The notes beneath the pieces were generated by a model. The model made no database searches. It was not told the origin of the DNA and saw only the letters and a list, made by a program, of their open reading frames with translations. A stretch of DNA of 64,000 nucleotides, from contig NZ_AOLI01000008.1 of the NCBI RefSeq assembly GCF_000336955.1, forward strand, positions 17,798-81,797, written 5' to 3'. The DNA is from Haloferax larsenii JCM 13917. GTDB lineage: Archaea > Halobacteriota > Halobacteria > Halobacteriales > Haloferacaceae. A program made the translations under genes and the position numbers. Position 1 is the stretch's first letter; each line of letters opens with the position of its first letter. Below, in pieces: positions 8,720 through 19,572 of this stretch.

Positions 8720-9154
8720 ATGACCGTCCGCGTGAAACGAACGTTCGAGTTCGACGCCCCCGGTGAGCGCGTGTGGGAATTCATCTCCGACCCCGCGAAG
8801 CGAGCAGGCTCGATAAGTGTCGTCGACCGGTACGACATCTCCGACGACGGTCGGCGTGCGACTTGGTATCTCGAACTTCCGATTCCCCTCGTTCGCTCGA
8901 CGGTGACGGTCGAGACCGAAGACGTCGACGTCGAACCACCGACCCACGTCCGGTTCGTCGGGCGGTCGCGCGTCATGCACGTCTCCGGCGAGCACACCAT
9001 CGAGTCCGACGGCGACGACGGCTGCCGGTTAGTCAACGAATTCGTCGTCGACGGCCGTCTGCCGGGCGTCGAGACGTTCTTCGAGCGGAACCTGGACCGC
9101 GAGCTACAGAACCTCGAAGCGGCGCTCCGCGAGGAACTCGAAGCGACCGCCTGA
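8720..9154 (+). CDS. SRPBCC (START/CoxG-like) family protein
   Basis: A 144-residue protein with the helix-grip fold pattern of polyketide cyclase/START proteins: VKRTFEFDAPGERVWEFISD at the N-terminus (ligand-pocket strand plus helix), alternating beta strands through the middle, and a long C-terminal helix (RNLDRELQNLEAALREELEA). Members bind hydrophobic ligands; CoxG relatives act with carbon monoxide dehydrogenase, but no such genes are nearby. It lies 43 bp after the winged-helix gene, possibly in one transcript. Confidence 0.8.
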   Translation: MTVRVKRTFEFDAPGERVWEFISDPAKRAGSISVVDRYDISDDGRRATWYLELPIPLVRSTVTVETEDVDVEPPTHVRFVGRSRVMHVSGEHTIESDGDDGCRLVNEFVVDGRLPGVETFFERNLDRELQNLEAALREELEATA

Positions 9155-9605
9155 GTCCGGACGACCCGCAAAATTCACGCGGTACGGATTGGCATGCGGC
9201 ACGTGATGGGGTGTTGCGGTGGGTTTATCAACATTCACTCCTAACCGATATTCGCCGACGCAACAGGCGCTTTTCTCGCCAGACGTCGGCGACTCCACAT
9301 CCGCCGCACCCGCCGCAACGTATCGGGGTCCGTTGTGGCATCCAACGACGTGGCCACGTCGTTTCACGCCCCCAAGCCCGGTGGGGGCGTTCCCACCCCT
9401 CGTCTCTCCTCACCTCGCCAACGGGTGACCTGAGACCACAGGGCTTCCTCCTCCGCCCTTTCGATGTCGTCTCTGTCGTTTTCGGTACTGTCTCTGTGGT
9501 GAGCGACGCGTCTCGCGTGTGAGTTGGCGTCGGCGTTCCGGTCGAGTCGTCACTCGCCGTCGAGCGTCGAAGAAAGAAAGTGCGGGGCCGTGAGTGAACG
9601 CCGTG
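9155..9605. other. Convergent intergenic region with strong palindromes
   Basis: About 450 bp between convergent genes with no convincing coding frame on either strand. It holds a perfect 20-bp palindrome (9344-9363) followed immediately by a 7-bp stem CGCCCCC/GGGGGCG at 9367-9389, and a TATA-like tttatca at 9224-9230 that could start a small plus-strand RNA. A T-rich stretch ttttcggta sits at 9478. It could be an uncharacterised small RNA locus or simply a bidirectional terminator region. Confidence 0.4.
9344..9363. repeat. Perfect 20-bp palindrome
   Basis: AACGACGTGG is followed directly by its reverse complement CCACGTCGTT, without spacer. It could form a cruciform or serve as a symmetric protein-binding site. 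It is in non-coding sequence between convergent genes. Confidence 0.8.
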
Positions 9606-11129
<1,524 letters not shown>

Positions 11130-11152
11130 AGTGGTGATATTTGCGGAACTTA

Positions 11153-11161
11153 CATTAATAA
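11153..11161 (-). promoter_or_regulatory. TATA box of the aldehyde dehydrogenase gene
   Basis: Minus-strand TTATTAATG begins 24-32 bp upstream of the ATG at 11129, the right distance for a leaderless haloarchaeal transcript. No other AT-rich element is equally placed. Confidence 0.6.
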
Positions 11162-11304
11162 CCCCGTCACCGTCCATGGGAGGGAAGTGTTTTCTACTAT
11201 GATGTATTATCGCCATAGTTCGACGAGCGTTCTGTTCGTTCAGCAACTATTCTCCCTCCCTGAGCATAGACAACGTCTTACATCCTCGTCTACAATGCGG
11301 CCGT

Positions 11305-12024
11305 ATGAGCGAGCGCATGGCTGGGCAGGGCACGCGCCTGACGCTCGACCTCTGGCATCCGAACTGTTGGGCGATAGAAGCCACAGAAGAGCACAGAGGC
11401 GGCATACTGGCACACGCAATCTACGACGCACCGACAGCAGGAATCGAACGGGCAAACGGACTCTTTACGGCGTACGGCGAATCCATCGACGAGGTCGAGA
11501 CGCTCTTGGATACGATTGCTGATTCGGAGTTGACGGGCGACGTTCTCGAACTCCAAGAGCGGTTCGACCCCCGCGGCCGACGGGTCGCACCCGGGTCGGT
11601 CGCGCGCGAGTTCTTCCTCGAATACGACCCGAGCGATATGATTTGCCCGCGACTCCTCGAACAGGGGTTCGTCCACAGCGCACCCACACAAATCGAAGGC
11701 GGCCGTGAGAAGTGGCAGGTCTGGTTCGCCGGCAAGCGCACCGAGATACAGGGTCGCATCGACAAGGTGATGGACCGCACGGACGCCGACATCCGAGTCG
11801 ACTCCATCTCTTCGACAGAAGGCGCAGAGCCCGAGCGGGGTCGGCGATTAGACACGCTCACTCGGAGTCAGCGCGAGGCGTTCGAACTGGCAAGAGAGGA
11901 AGGATACTACCGGTGGCCCCGCGAGATATCGACCAGGGAACTCGCGTCCAAGATGGACATCTCGAAGACTACGCTACTCGAACATCTCAGGAAAGCGGAA
12001 GCGAAGTTACTGGACCCCCAGTAA
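11305..12024 (+). CDS. Bat-type HTH-10 transcriptional regulator
   Basis: A 239-residue regulator of the bacterio-opsin-activator (HTH_10) family. Residues 1 to about 150 form the family's N-terminal sensing domain (starting LTLDLWHPNCWAIEATE). The C-terminal 55 residues carry the signature LTRSQREAFELAREEGYYRW ... ISTRELASKMDISKTTLLEH, the helix-turn-helix. It sits between the aldehyde dehydrogenase and proline dehydrogenase genes, divergent from the former and convergent with the latter, and is therefore the likely proline-responsive regulator of both. This link is inference. ATG 11317 is an alternative start. Confidence 0.9.
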   Translation: MSERMAGQGTRLTLDLWHPNCWAIEATEEHRGGILAHAIYDAPTAGIERANGLFTAYGESIDEVETLLDTIADSELTGDVLELQERFDPRGRRVAPGSVAREFFLEYDPSDMICPRLLEQGFVHSAPTQIEGGREKWQVWFAGKRTEIQGRIDKVMDRTDADIRVDSISSTEGAEPERGRRLDTLTRSQREAFELAREEGYYRWPREISTRELASKMDISKTTLLEHLRKAEAKLLDPQ

Positions 12025-12039
12025 AGCCGGCTCGCCCGG

Positions 12040-12879
12040 TTAAATACCGGTGACTGCGCGCAGCGCGAACAGCGCGTTTTCCTTGCGTTCGCGCACGCGG
12101 CGGTAGAAGTACTGGAACCACTTGTCACCGTAGGGGACGTACTGCCACATCTCGACGTCGTCGGCGACGAGGTTACGCTGTGCGTCTTCGCGGACGCCCA
12201 TCAGCATCTGGACCTCGTACGGCGTTCCGTACTGGCCGTGGAGGTCGCGCGCGTGCGACAACATCGATGGGTCGTGGCTGCCGACGGCGATGCCGTCGTC
12301 GAACTCGGTGAACATGTATTCGAGCAGTTCTTTGTACACCTCGTCGACCTTCGCTTTCTTCTTGTAAGCGACCGACGCCGGTTCGTTGTACGCGCCTTTG
12401 ACGAGGCGGACCTTGCCGGGGACGTCTGCCAGACGTTCGAGGTCGTCGGGCGTTCGCTTCAGGTTCGCCTGCACACAGACGCCGACGCTGCCGTCGGTCT
12501 GGTGTCCGAGGTCGTCGACCGCGTCGAGCGTTACGTCAGTCGTCGTATAATCTTCCATGTCGACCCAGACGAAGACGTCGTCCGCCGCGGCAGCGTCGAC
12601 GATGCGGTCGAGATTTTCGCGGAACACGTCGTCGCCGACGTCCAGACCAATCTGCGATGGCTTGACGGAGATACAACCGTCGAGGTCACTTGCTCCGAGT
12701 TGTTCGACGAGCGAGACGTATGCGGCCGCGTCCTCGTCGGCCCCTTGGCGAACACTGTAGTGTTCACCGAGGAGGTTCAGTATTCCACAGATACCGTCAC
12801 GGTTCAGCGACTCGACGTGCGAGAGCGCGTCGTCGGCCGTCTCACCCGCCACGAAATTGTTCGCGATGGGGGGAATCAT
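12040..12879 (-). CDS. Proline dehydrogenase
   Basis: A 279-residue FAD-dependent proline dehydrogenase, which oxidises proline to 1-pyrroline-5-carboxylate and passes electrons to the membrane quinone pool. The TIM-barrel motifs are visible: ISVKPSQIGL, VWVDMEDYTTTD (flavin-contact Asp-Met-Glu), RLVKGAYNEP (Arg/Lys loop) and the C-terminal YVPYGDKWFQYFYRRVRERK, whose arginine pair binds the substrate carboxylate. Length matches stand-alone archaeal and bacterial forms. Together with the upstream dehydrogenase it completes conversion of proline to glutamate. Its stop is 15 bp from the convergent regulator stop. Confidence 0.93.
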   Translation of the reverse strand: MIPPIANNFVAGETADDALSHVESLNRDGICGILNLLGEHYSVRQGADEDAAAYVSLVEQLGASDLDGCISVKPSQIGLDVGDDVFRENLDRIVDAAAADDVFVWVDMEDYTTTDVTLDAVDDLGHQTDGSVGVCVQANLKRTPDDLERLADVPGKVRLVKGAYNEPASVAYKKKAKVDEVYKELLEYMFTEFDDGIAVGSHDPSMLSHARDLHGQYGTPYEVQMLMGVREDAQRNLVADDVEMWQYVPYGDKWFQYFYRRVRERKENALFALRAVTGI

Positions 12880-13047
12880 CGAATCGGTCTACTTTGAGTA
12901 TGTGCCTAAAGGGTGACCCTACCAAATTATTCTGCCCGAAAATTACCGAATCAAAACACGTAATCGGCCGACATAGCTCTGCTTCGGCCAGTACCGACCA
13001 TGGACGGTTACAGGTATATCTACGACAATCGTTGAGAACTCCTTGTT

Positions 13048-14376
13048 ATGACACCGCAAGACATGGATCGTAGAACACTGCTTAAGCTGTCAGGTCTTTC
13101 ACTTGTCGGCGCAACCGCGGGCTGTCTCGAAAGCGACGAGGAATCGACACCCACCGAGTCGAACGGCGGCGGTGGCGGTGGCGGCAGTGATGGCGGCGAG
13201 GACACCACGACCGCAAGCGACGACAGCGGAAGCATGTCTTCCTACACCATCGGGATGGTCGACTCGCTCACGGGGTCGCTCGCACCGTATGGTGAGCGGA
13301 ACACGCGCGGTCGCAAGCTGGCAGTCGAAGCCATCAACGAAGTCGGTATCGGCGAAGACGAGACGCCACTCAACATCGCCGTCGAGGACGACGAGAGTAC
13401 GAATCAAGGCGGCGTCAGCGCAGCACAGAAGCTCGTCAACCAAAACGGCGTCCCACTCCTTATCGGGTCTGTCGGGTCCGGCGTCTCCATCGCCATCCAC
13501 GACAGTGTCGCGAAGGACGCTGGTGTCGTCCAAATCAGCCAGAACAGTACGAGTCCCGAACTGACGACACGCCCGGAGCTGCTCCGTATGAGTCCGTCCG
13601 GTGCAGCCAAGGGACAGGCGCTCGCCAACCTCGTCAACGACGACGGCCACGACACCGTCGCCGTGACGTGGATTAACAACGACTACGGGACCGGCCTCTC
13701 GGACGTGTTCGCCGAGACGTTCGAATCCGACCTCGGCGGGACCGTCGAATACAACCAACCCCACGACCAGGGACAGTCGTCGTACAGTGGGATTCTCACC
13801 GAGATGGCCTCGACGGACGCCTCCGCGTGGGTGTTCATCACCTACGCGAACGAGTTCACCGTGATGGCCAACGAAGGGTTCGACCAGGGCTACAACACGC
13901 AAGTCGACTACTACGGTGCCGAGTCGACCATCGCCGACTCCATCATCGAGAACACTCCGGCAGGCAGCATGGATGGCATGAAGGGTATCACCGAGAGCGC
14001 CCCGAGTGACCAGGACAACTACCAGAACTTCGTCTCCGAGTTCGAATCGTCCTACGACGCGTCGCCGACGGTGTGGTCCGCGTACGCCTACGACGCCGTC
14101 ACCGTCGCCGCACTCGCCATCGAGGCCGCTAGCGAATTCTCGAGTGACGCACTCGCGGAAGTCGTCCGCGACGTGACCCGCCCAGAAGGCGAGGAAGTCT
14201 TCAACTTCGCCGAGGCCGTCGAGATACTCCGCGACGGAGGCTCGGCGAGCGACATCAACTACCAGGGAGTCAGCGGTCCTGTCGACCTCGACGAGAACGG
14301 CGACCCGCCGGGCTTCTACCAGGTCTACAGCGTCGCGGACCACAACTACGAGTTCGGCGACTACATCACCAGCTAG
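13048..14376 (+). CDS. livJ: Branched-chain/polar amino-acid ABC transporter, substrate-binding lipoprotein
   Basis: A 442-residue type-I periplasmic-binding-fold protein. The N-terminus has a Tat motif (DRRTLLKLSG) and a lipobox (ATAGC), predicting folded export and lipid anchoring. A Gly/Ser/Asp linker with seven glycines follows, then the LivJ-type ligand domain (YTIGMVDSLTGSLAPYGERN through AVEILRDGGSASDINYQGV). It is followed by livH, livM, livG and livF genes. The promoter is probably ggtatatctac at about 13010, giving a short leader. Substrate may be branched-chain amino acids, but the family also carries amides, urea or other polar amino acids, and proline degradation genes lie next door. 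Confidence 0.9.
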   Translation: MTPQDMDRRTLLKLSGLSLVGATAGCLESDEESTPTESNGGGGGGGSDGGEDTTTASDDSGSMSSYTIGMVDSLTGSLAPYGERNTRGRKLAVEAINEVGIGEDETPLNIAVEDDESTNQGGVSAAQKLVNQNGVPLLIGSVGSGVSIAIHDSVAKDAGVVQISQNSTSPELTTRPELLRMSPSGAAKGQALANLVNDDGHDTVAVTWINNDYGTGLSDVFAETFESDLGGTVEYNQPHDQGQSSYSGILTEMASTDASAWVFITYANEFTVMANEGFDQGYNTQVDYYGAESTIADSIIENTPAGSMDGMKGITESAPSDQDNYQNFVSEFESSYDASPTVWSAYAYDAVTVAALAIEAASEFSSDALAEVVRDVTRPEGEEVFNFAEAVEILRDGGSASDINYQGVSGPVDLDENGDPPGFYQVYSVADHNYEFGDYITS

Positions 14377-14428
14377 ACATGCACGTAGGGACCGAGCGCC
14401 AACTGACCGATGTCGGAGGGGGAGCGCA

Positions 14429-15370
14429 GTGATACCACTTCAAATCAGCCCCTTCCAGTATATCGTCAACGGCGTGGTGTTTTCGAGCATCATCGTGCTC
14501 GCGGCCATCGGCCTGTCGTTAGTCTACAGCATCGCCGACTTCGCGAACTTCGCTCACGGAGACCTGATGACCGTCGGGGCGTTCTCCGGACTGTTCTCGG
14601 TGGCTATCTTCCGCCCCATGCTCGGCGATATGGGTCTGTTCGGCCTCCCGTTGTGGTTCTTCCTCGCGCTCGCGTTCGGGATGGTCGCCGCAGCAGTCAT
14701 CGCCGTCGTCACCGACCGCATCATCTACCAACCGATGAACGACTCGGGGTCCATCGGGTTGCTCATCACGAGTATCGGTGTGGCGCTCGTCTATCGGGCG
14801 TCGATATTCCTGTCGTTCGGGTCCGACTCCGAGCGCTACGGCGTCGCCCGACAGGGACCGATTCCGTGGATTCGCGAGTCGTTCGGCGTCGCGGTCACGC
14901 CGCGGAACCTCGTCGTCGTCATCCTCGCGACGGTGCTCGTGACCGGACTCCACCTGACGCTGACGCGAACCACGCTGGGACGGAAGATGCGCGCGACCGC
15001 CGACAACGCGGACCTCGCACGAGTCAGTGGGATTCGAACCGACGAGGTCATCATCGCGATGTGGCTCATCGGTGGCGCACTCGCCGCCGCGGGCGGCGTC
15101 TTCCTCGGATTGGAAGAACTCGTCCGGCCGCGCATGGGCTTCGACATCCTGCTCATCGTGTTCGCGGCCGTCATCCTCGGTGGCATCGGGTCGGTCTACG
15201 GCGCGATGCTCGGCGGCCTCGTCATCGGGATGGTCCACGAACTCGTCCCCCTGTTCAACCAGTGGGGCATCATCCCGGTCGGGTCGCGGTACGCCGCTGC
15301 AGTTGCATTCGTCATCATGGTCGCAATCTTGCTCGTCAAACCGAGCGGAATCGTGGGTGAGAGCGGATGA
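14429..15370 (+). CDS. livH: LivH-type ABC transporter permease
   Basis: A 313-residue integral membrane permease with about eight hydrophobic segments. The first transmembrane block (VVFSSIIVLAAIGLSLVYSI) followed by ADFANFAHGDLMTVGA is the LivH signature, and RATADNADLARVSGI is the cytoplasmic coupling-helix region for the ATPases. A GTG start at 14429 is chosen because a GGAGGGGG purine tract lies 7-14 bases upstream and the reading begins directly with MIPLQISPFQYIVNG. Its stop overlaps the ATG of livM (ATGA). Confidence 0.9.
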   Translation: MIPLQISPFQYIVNGVVFSSIIVLAAIGLSLVYSIADFANFAHGDLMTVGAFSGLFSVAIFRPMLGDMGLFGLPLWFFLALAFGMVAAAVIAVVTDRIIYQPMNDSGSIGLLITSIGVALVYRASIFLSFGSDSERYGVARQGPIPWIRESFGVAVTPRNLVVVILATVLVTGLHLTLTRTTLGRKMRATADNADLARVSGIRTDEVIIAMWLIGGALAAAGGVFLGLEELVRPRMGFDILLIVFAAVILGGIGSVYGAMLGGLVIGMVHELVPLFNQWGIIPVGSRYAAAVAFVIMVAILLVKPSGIVGESG

Positions 15371-16509
15371 GCGTCGCAACCTGGGTGAACGACACCCTCA
15401 TTCGTGACCCGACAGAGCGGCGCATCTTCGCGGCGCTCGCCGTCATTACGGCACTGCTCGTCGTCGGCGTCTTCGCCGGCGTCATCGGCCCGCGGTTCCT
15501 GTTGTTCCAGGTCGCACTGGTTGGCATGTACGCGCTGCTCTCGTTGGGCCTCAACGTCCAGTGGGGGTACGCGGGTCTCATCAACTTCAGTGTCGCCGCG
15601 TTCTGGGGGCTGGGTGCCTACAGCGCCGCGCTCTTGACCGCGCCGAACTCGCCGCTCGGAATGGGACTGCACCCGGTCTTCGGTTTCCTCGCGGCAATCG
15701 TCGTGAGCGCGCTCGTCGCGATACTCATCGGTATTCCGACGCTGCGCCTGCGTGAGGACTACCTCGCCATCGCCAGTCTCGGACTGGCGGAGGTCATCCG
15801 TCTCATCATCCTGAACGAACGCCAATGGACCGCGGGGTCCAGCGGTATCAGCGGTATCCCGTCACTCCTCGAGTGGCTTCCGCTGACCGGTGCCGCGACG
15901 ACGGCGAGTATCATCGTCGTCCTCCTCGCGGTCAGCTACCTGTTCCTCCGGCGCATCCATCGGTCGCCGTGGGGGCGCGTTCTCAGGACCATCCGGTCCG
16001 ACGAGGACCTCGCGAAGGCGCTCGGCAAGGACACCTACCGGTTCAAGATGCAGGCGTTCGTCGTCGGCAGCGTCGTCATGGCAATCGCCGGCGCGTTCTA
16101 CGCGCATCTGAACCTCTACATCGACCCCTCCGACCTCGTCCCCCTGACGACGTTCTACATCTGGATTGCCGTCATCCTCGGCGGGACCGGGTCGAACCGC
16201 GGGGCAGTCGTCGGCGCGGCCGTCGTCATCGCCATCCGCGAGGGGACGCGCTTCCTCAACGACATCGCCTTCATCGGCAACTTGGGACTCGACGTGGCAC
16301 CGCTTCGGTTGCTGTTCGTCGGCGTCCTCATCATCCTCATCATGCGCTACCGGCAGGATGGGCTCCTCCCACCGAAGGACGAACTCATCTGGCCGTCGGC
16401 GCAGAAGGAATCGAGTGCAGCTAGCCGCGGTGCCGCGGCGTCCGACGGAGGTGTCGTCACAGACGGCACCACGTCGGGCGGACCGTCCGACGGAGGGAAG
16501 GACCAATGA
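15367..16509 (+). CDS. livM: LivM-type ABC transporter permease
   Basis: A 380-residue membrane permease, partner of LivH. Signature segments are LLSLGLNVQWGYAGLINFSV and IGIPTLRLREDYLAIASLGL; the coupling region RTIRSDEDLAKALGKDTYRF precedes the final membrane helices. The last 40 residues are a soluble Ser/Gly/Asp tail. It overlaps livH and livG by ATGA at both ends, which implies translational coupling within one operon. Confidence 0.9.
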   Translation: MSVATWVNDTLIRDPTERRIFAALAVITALLVVGVFAGVIGPRFLLFQVALVGMYALLSLGLNVQWGYAGLINFSVAAFWGLGAYSAALLTAPNSPLGMGLHPVFGFLAAIVVSALVAILIGIPTLRLREDYLAIASLGLAEVIRLIILNERQWTAGSSGISGIPSLLEWLPLTGAATTASIIVVLLAVSYLFLRRIHRSPWGRVLRTIRSDEDLAKALGKDTYRFKMQAFVVGSVVMAIAGAFYAHLNLYIDPSDLVPLTTFYIWIAVILGGTGSNRGAVVGAAVVIAIREGTRFLNDIAFIGNLGLDVAPLRLLFVGVLIILIMRYRQDGLLPPKDELIWPSAQKESSAASRGAAASDGGVVTDGTTSGGPSDGGKDQ

Positions 16510-17315
16510 GCAACGACGGCGTCTACGAGGGCGCACACCTCGACAAAGACGACCCGGTATTGAAGACGAGAGGACTGGAGAAAGCGTTCGGTGGGCTCGT
16601 CGCCACCGACGACGTCTCCATCGAAATCGAGCGCGGAACCATCACGGGGATGATTGGCCCGAACGGCGCGGGGAAGTCCACGCTGTTCAACCTCATCTCC
16701 GGGTTCTACGAGGCTGACGCGGGCAGCGTGTTCGTCAACGAGACCGACGTAAGCGACATGACGCCGCCCGAGCGCGCCCACGAAGGGCTCGTTCGGACGT
16801 TCCAGACGCCACGTCGCCTCGAAGGGATGAGCGTCCGCGAAGCGATGCTCGTCGGCCCCGGTCCACAGACCGGCGAGTCGATTCTCCCGCTTTTCTTCTC
16901 GGCTGACGACGTGACCCGAGAAGAGCGTGCGAACATCGAACAGGCCGAAGAACTGCTCGAACGCTTCGAAATCTCCCACCTCATCGACCAGCCATCGACC
17001 GACCTCTCCGGTGGGCAGTTGAAGCTCGTCGAGTTGGCGCGGGCGTTCACGACGAACCCCGACATCCTGCTCCTCGACGAGCCTGTCGCCGGTGTCAACC
17101 CGACGCTCGCAAACGACATCAAGCGGTTCATCCGCGAACTCAACGAGGAGGGTCAGACCTTCCTCATCATCGAACACGACATGCCATTCATCATGGACCT
17201 CGCCGACCCCATCATCGTCCTCGACCAAGGACGAGTGCTGATGGAAGGCTCGCCGAAGGAGGTTCGCACGGACGACCGCGTTATCGAGGCGTACCTCGGA
17301 GGTGCTGGCCCATGA
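16506..17315 (+). CDS. livG: LivG-type ABC transporter ATP-binding protein
   Basis: A 269-residue ATPase of the branched-chain amino-acid ABC class. Walker A is GPNGAGKST (residues about 52-60), the ABC signature is LSGGQLKLVELARA, Walker B is ILLLDEP and the switch histidine is in LIIEHDMPF. The segment VRTFQTPRRLEGMSVREAML is typical of LivG. It overlaps its neighbours by ATGA and works as a heterodimer with LivF. Confidence 0.93.
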   Translation: MSNDGVYEGAHLDKDDPVLKTRGLEKAFGGLVATDDVSIEIERGTITGMIGPNGAGKSTLFNLISGFYEADAGSVFVNETDVSDMTPPERAHEGLVRTFQTPRRLEGMSVREAMLVGPGPQTGESILPLFFSADDVTREERANIEQAEELLERFEISHLIDQPSTDLSGGQLKLVELARAFTTNPDILLLDEPVAGVNPTLANDIKRFIRELNEEGQTFLIIEHDMPFIMDLADPIIVLDQGRVLMEGSPKEVRTDDRVIEAYLGGAGP

Positions 17316-18049
17316 CGGAGCGAGCACTCGACGTGAGCGGCGTCGACAGCGGGTACGGAGAAGTGCAGGTCCTCCGCGACCTCAATCTCCACCTCAACGA
17401 CGACGAAATCGTCTGTATCATCGGCCCGAACGGTGCCGGGAAGTCGACGGTCCTCAAGACCGTCTTCGGCCTCCTGAAGCCGTGGACCGGGTCGGTCGAC
17501 CTCTCCGGAAAAGACATCACCGGCGAGGACCCTGCGGACCTCGTCCGAACCGGCATGGGCTACGTCCCGCAGGTCGACAACGTCTTCTCGTCGCTCACTA
17601 TCGAGGAGAACCTCCGGATGGGCGGCGTCGCCCGCCCCTCGGGACTCGACGAGCGAATCGCCGAACTGTACGACCAGTTCCCGATTCTCGACGAGAAGCG
17701 GACCGCGAAGGCAAAGACGCTCTCGGGTGGGCAACGACAGGTGCTCGCGTTCGCGCGTGCGCTCGTCATGGAACCCGAAGTGCTCCTCATCGACGAGCCG
17801 TCCGCCGGCCTCGCACCGAACATCGTGCAGTCGGTGTTCGAAGACGTACAGAAGGTGAACGAACTCGGGACGGCGGTCCTCATGGTCGAGCAGAACGCTC
17901 GCGAGGGCCTCGGTATCTCCGACCGCGGCTACGTCCTCGACCAGGGGACGGTCGCCTACGAGGGCGACGCAGACGGTCTCCTCGACGACCCCGAAGTCTC
18001 GCGCCTCTACATGGGTGGTGCGGACTACGAGGGCGCCGAAGACCTGTAG
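17312..18049 (+). CDS. livF: LivF-type ABC transporter ATP-binding protein
   Basis: A 245-residue ABC ATPase closing the livJHMGF operon. Walker A is GPNGAGKST, the Q-loop is in GYVPQVDNVFSSLT, the signature is LSGGQRQVLAFARAL, Walker B is VLLIDEPSAGLAP and the H-loop position is occupied by a glutamine-containing MVEQNAREGL, as normal for LivF. A T-rich terminator-like stretch (cactttttct, 18070-18079) follows. The next gene is convergent. Confidence 0.93.
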   Translation: MTERALDVSGVDSGYGEVQVLRDLNLHLNDDEIVCIIGPNGAGKSTVLKTVFGLLKPWTGSVDLSGKDITGEDPADLVRTGMGYVPQVDNVFSSLTIEENLRMGGVARPSGLDERIAELYDQFPILDEKRTAKAKTLSGGQRQVLAFARALVMEPEVLLIDEPSAGLAPNIVQSVFEDVQKVNELGTAVLMVEQNAREGLGISDRGYVLDQGTVAYEGDADGLLDDPEVSRLYMGGADYEGAEDL

Positions 18050-18135
18050 AGAACGTTCCGGCCGCGACCACTTTTTCTATCGGACGTGCGTGCTGCTCCC
18101 ACTGAGACATGCGTGCTGCTGCCTCCCCCGAGTTG

Positions 18136-18933
18136 TCAGGACGCGCGCGTCTCTATCTGCCCTTTGAGCGCCGCGGCGTCGAAGTCGTGGTCGGGGCGGA
18201 TGTTGACGAAATCGAGGAAGTCGACCGCATCGAGCAGCGCGTCTGTTCCGTACGACGCTGCGGCCGCGTCGACCGCTTCCTTCGGGCCGATGAGCGGTTC
18301 CAGCGCGGCGAGCGCGCACGCGAGGTCGTACGACCGCGCGTCGTGCATCCCCTCGTCGTTGACGTTCGTCGCGTCGATGAAGTAGATACCATCGTCGCGG
18401 ACGAGAACGTTCTCGGCTCGAAGGTCGCCGTGAGCGAGATGGTTGTCGTGCATCCGGCGGAGCGACGCGAACAGCTCAGGAGCCAACGAGACAATCTCGT
18501 CTCGCGGGGCCGAATCGAGGGTGTGGAAGTTCGGGAGGTATTCGAGGACGAGGACGCCCAACCCCTCGACTTCGAAGGCTTCGACCGGAGCCGGTGCCTG
18601 GAGGCCGATGTCTCTGAGGTGCTTCGTCGCTTCGAGTTCGTGTTTGGCCATCTGCAGGGGCGTCCCGAAGTGCTCGAAGAAGCCTTCTGTCCCGCTGGAG
18701 AACGCACCGAGATTCCGCCCCGTGGTGAAAAGCGAGTGAACGAGCGAGTTCTGTCGTGAGATGACTTTCACGAACCACTCGTCGTTGACGACCATCGGGG
18801 TCGAAAGCCAGTTGTCCGCCTCCAGAAAGCGGATGGAGAGAGTGTCTCGGTCGTACCGCCGTGCGAGTTCGCGGGCGACCGCCTCCAGACGGGGCCACCC
18901 CACACGGCCGCGGACGAGCCGGCGGAGGTCCAT
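18136..18933 (-). CDS. RIO/APH-like small-molecule or protein kinase
   Basis: A 265-residue protein with the kinase-like fold of the RIO1/lipopolysaccharide-kinase/APH group. The catalytic loop is LAHGDLRAENVLV (Asp near residue 175), followed by GIYFIDATNVN, where the metal-binding aspartate sits. The N-terminal lobe is atypical, with FVKVISRQNS supplying the lysine. The substrate cannot be told; haloarchaeal relatives are annotated as RIO1-family regulatory kinases/ATPases. It lies upstream of no other minus-strand gene and is separated by 38 bp from uspA. Confidence 0.72.
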   Translation of the reverse strand: MDLRRLVRGRVGWPRLEAVARELARRYDRDTLSIRFLEADNWLSTPMVVNDEWFVKVISRQNSLVHSLFTTGRNLGAFSSGTEGFFEHFGTPLQMAKHELEATKHLRDIGLQAPAPVEAFEVEGLGVLVLEYLPNFHTLDSAPRDEIVSLAPELFASLRRMHDNHLAHGDLRAENVLVRDDGIYFIDATNVNDEGMHDARSYDLACALAALEPLIGPKEAVDAAAASYGTDALLDAVDFLDFVNIRPDHDFDAAALKGQIETRAS

Positions 18934-18971
18934 GCACCCTCGTAAGACGAGGGGTGGCTTAAGAGCGTGGG

Positions 18972-19409
18972 CTATTCGTCGGCTTGTCTCACCGTCAGCA
19001 CGGGGACCGAAGACCCTCTGACGACACGCTCGGCGACGCTGCCCAGCAGGTATCGGTCGAGTCCGCTCCGGCCGTGGGTCCCCATCACGACGAGGTCGAC
19101 CTCGTCGCGCTCGGTGTGGTCGAGGATGACGCTGGCTGGCGTCCCCTCGGCGATTGTGGTCTCGATGTCCGCGCCCTCGGCTCGCGCCTTGCTCGCGACG
19201 TCTTCGAGGACGTTGTTCGCTGTGTCGTACAGCGCGTCTTTGATTCGGTCGGGTGAGAGCGCGGGTGCGGTGTGTCCGACCTCGCGGACGTCGGCGACGT
19301 AGAGTGCGTGCAACGTTGCATCGTACTGGAGTGCGTGCTCGATTGCGTGTTCGAGCGCCTCGTCGGCACAGTCACTCCCGTCTGTCGGAAAGAGGATGTG
19401 GTCGTACAT
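18972..19409 (-). CDS. Universal stress protein (UspA family)
   Basis: A 145-residue cytoplasmic protein starting MYDHILFPTDGSDCADEALE. The C-terminal ATP-binding pattern G-2x-G-9x-G-S/T is present in VVMGTHGRSGLDRYLLGSVA, so it belongs to the nucleotide-binding UspA class. Length is standard. It may share a transcript with the downstream kinase-like gene. Members help survival under stress; no specific trigger is visible. Confidence 0.92.
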   Translation of the reverse strand: MYDHILFPTDGSDCADEALEHAIEHALQYDATLHALYVADVREVGHTAPALSPDRIKDALYDTANNVLEDVASKARAEGADIETTIAEGTPASVILDHTERDEVDLVVMGTHGRSGLDRYLLGSVAERVVRGSSVPVLTVRQADE

Positions 19410-19572
19410 ACGAGTACATCCGGGAGTGATTCAAAAGAGCCATTTGGCCGTTCCCACGGAGTGGGACTTACTGCCCGACTGGTCGAAGCGCACTCGGTCC
19501 CGAGCGTGGACGTCCTCGGAATCCTACATGGTCGTTCGATTACTTTATGTCTCGGACGCGAAAATTGCCACC

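Noticed and set aside
9155..9605. tRNA, RNase P or 7S RNA gene in the largest gap
   Set aside because: No GGTTCGAATCC-type T-loop and none of the conserved SRP or RNase P motifs could be found here or in other gaps of the window.
13099..14343. A 414-codon minus-strand frame opposite livJ
   Set aside because: Shadow frame; the plus strand encodes a Tat lipoprotein with complete LivJ pattern, followed by its transport operon.
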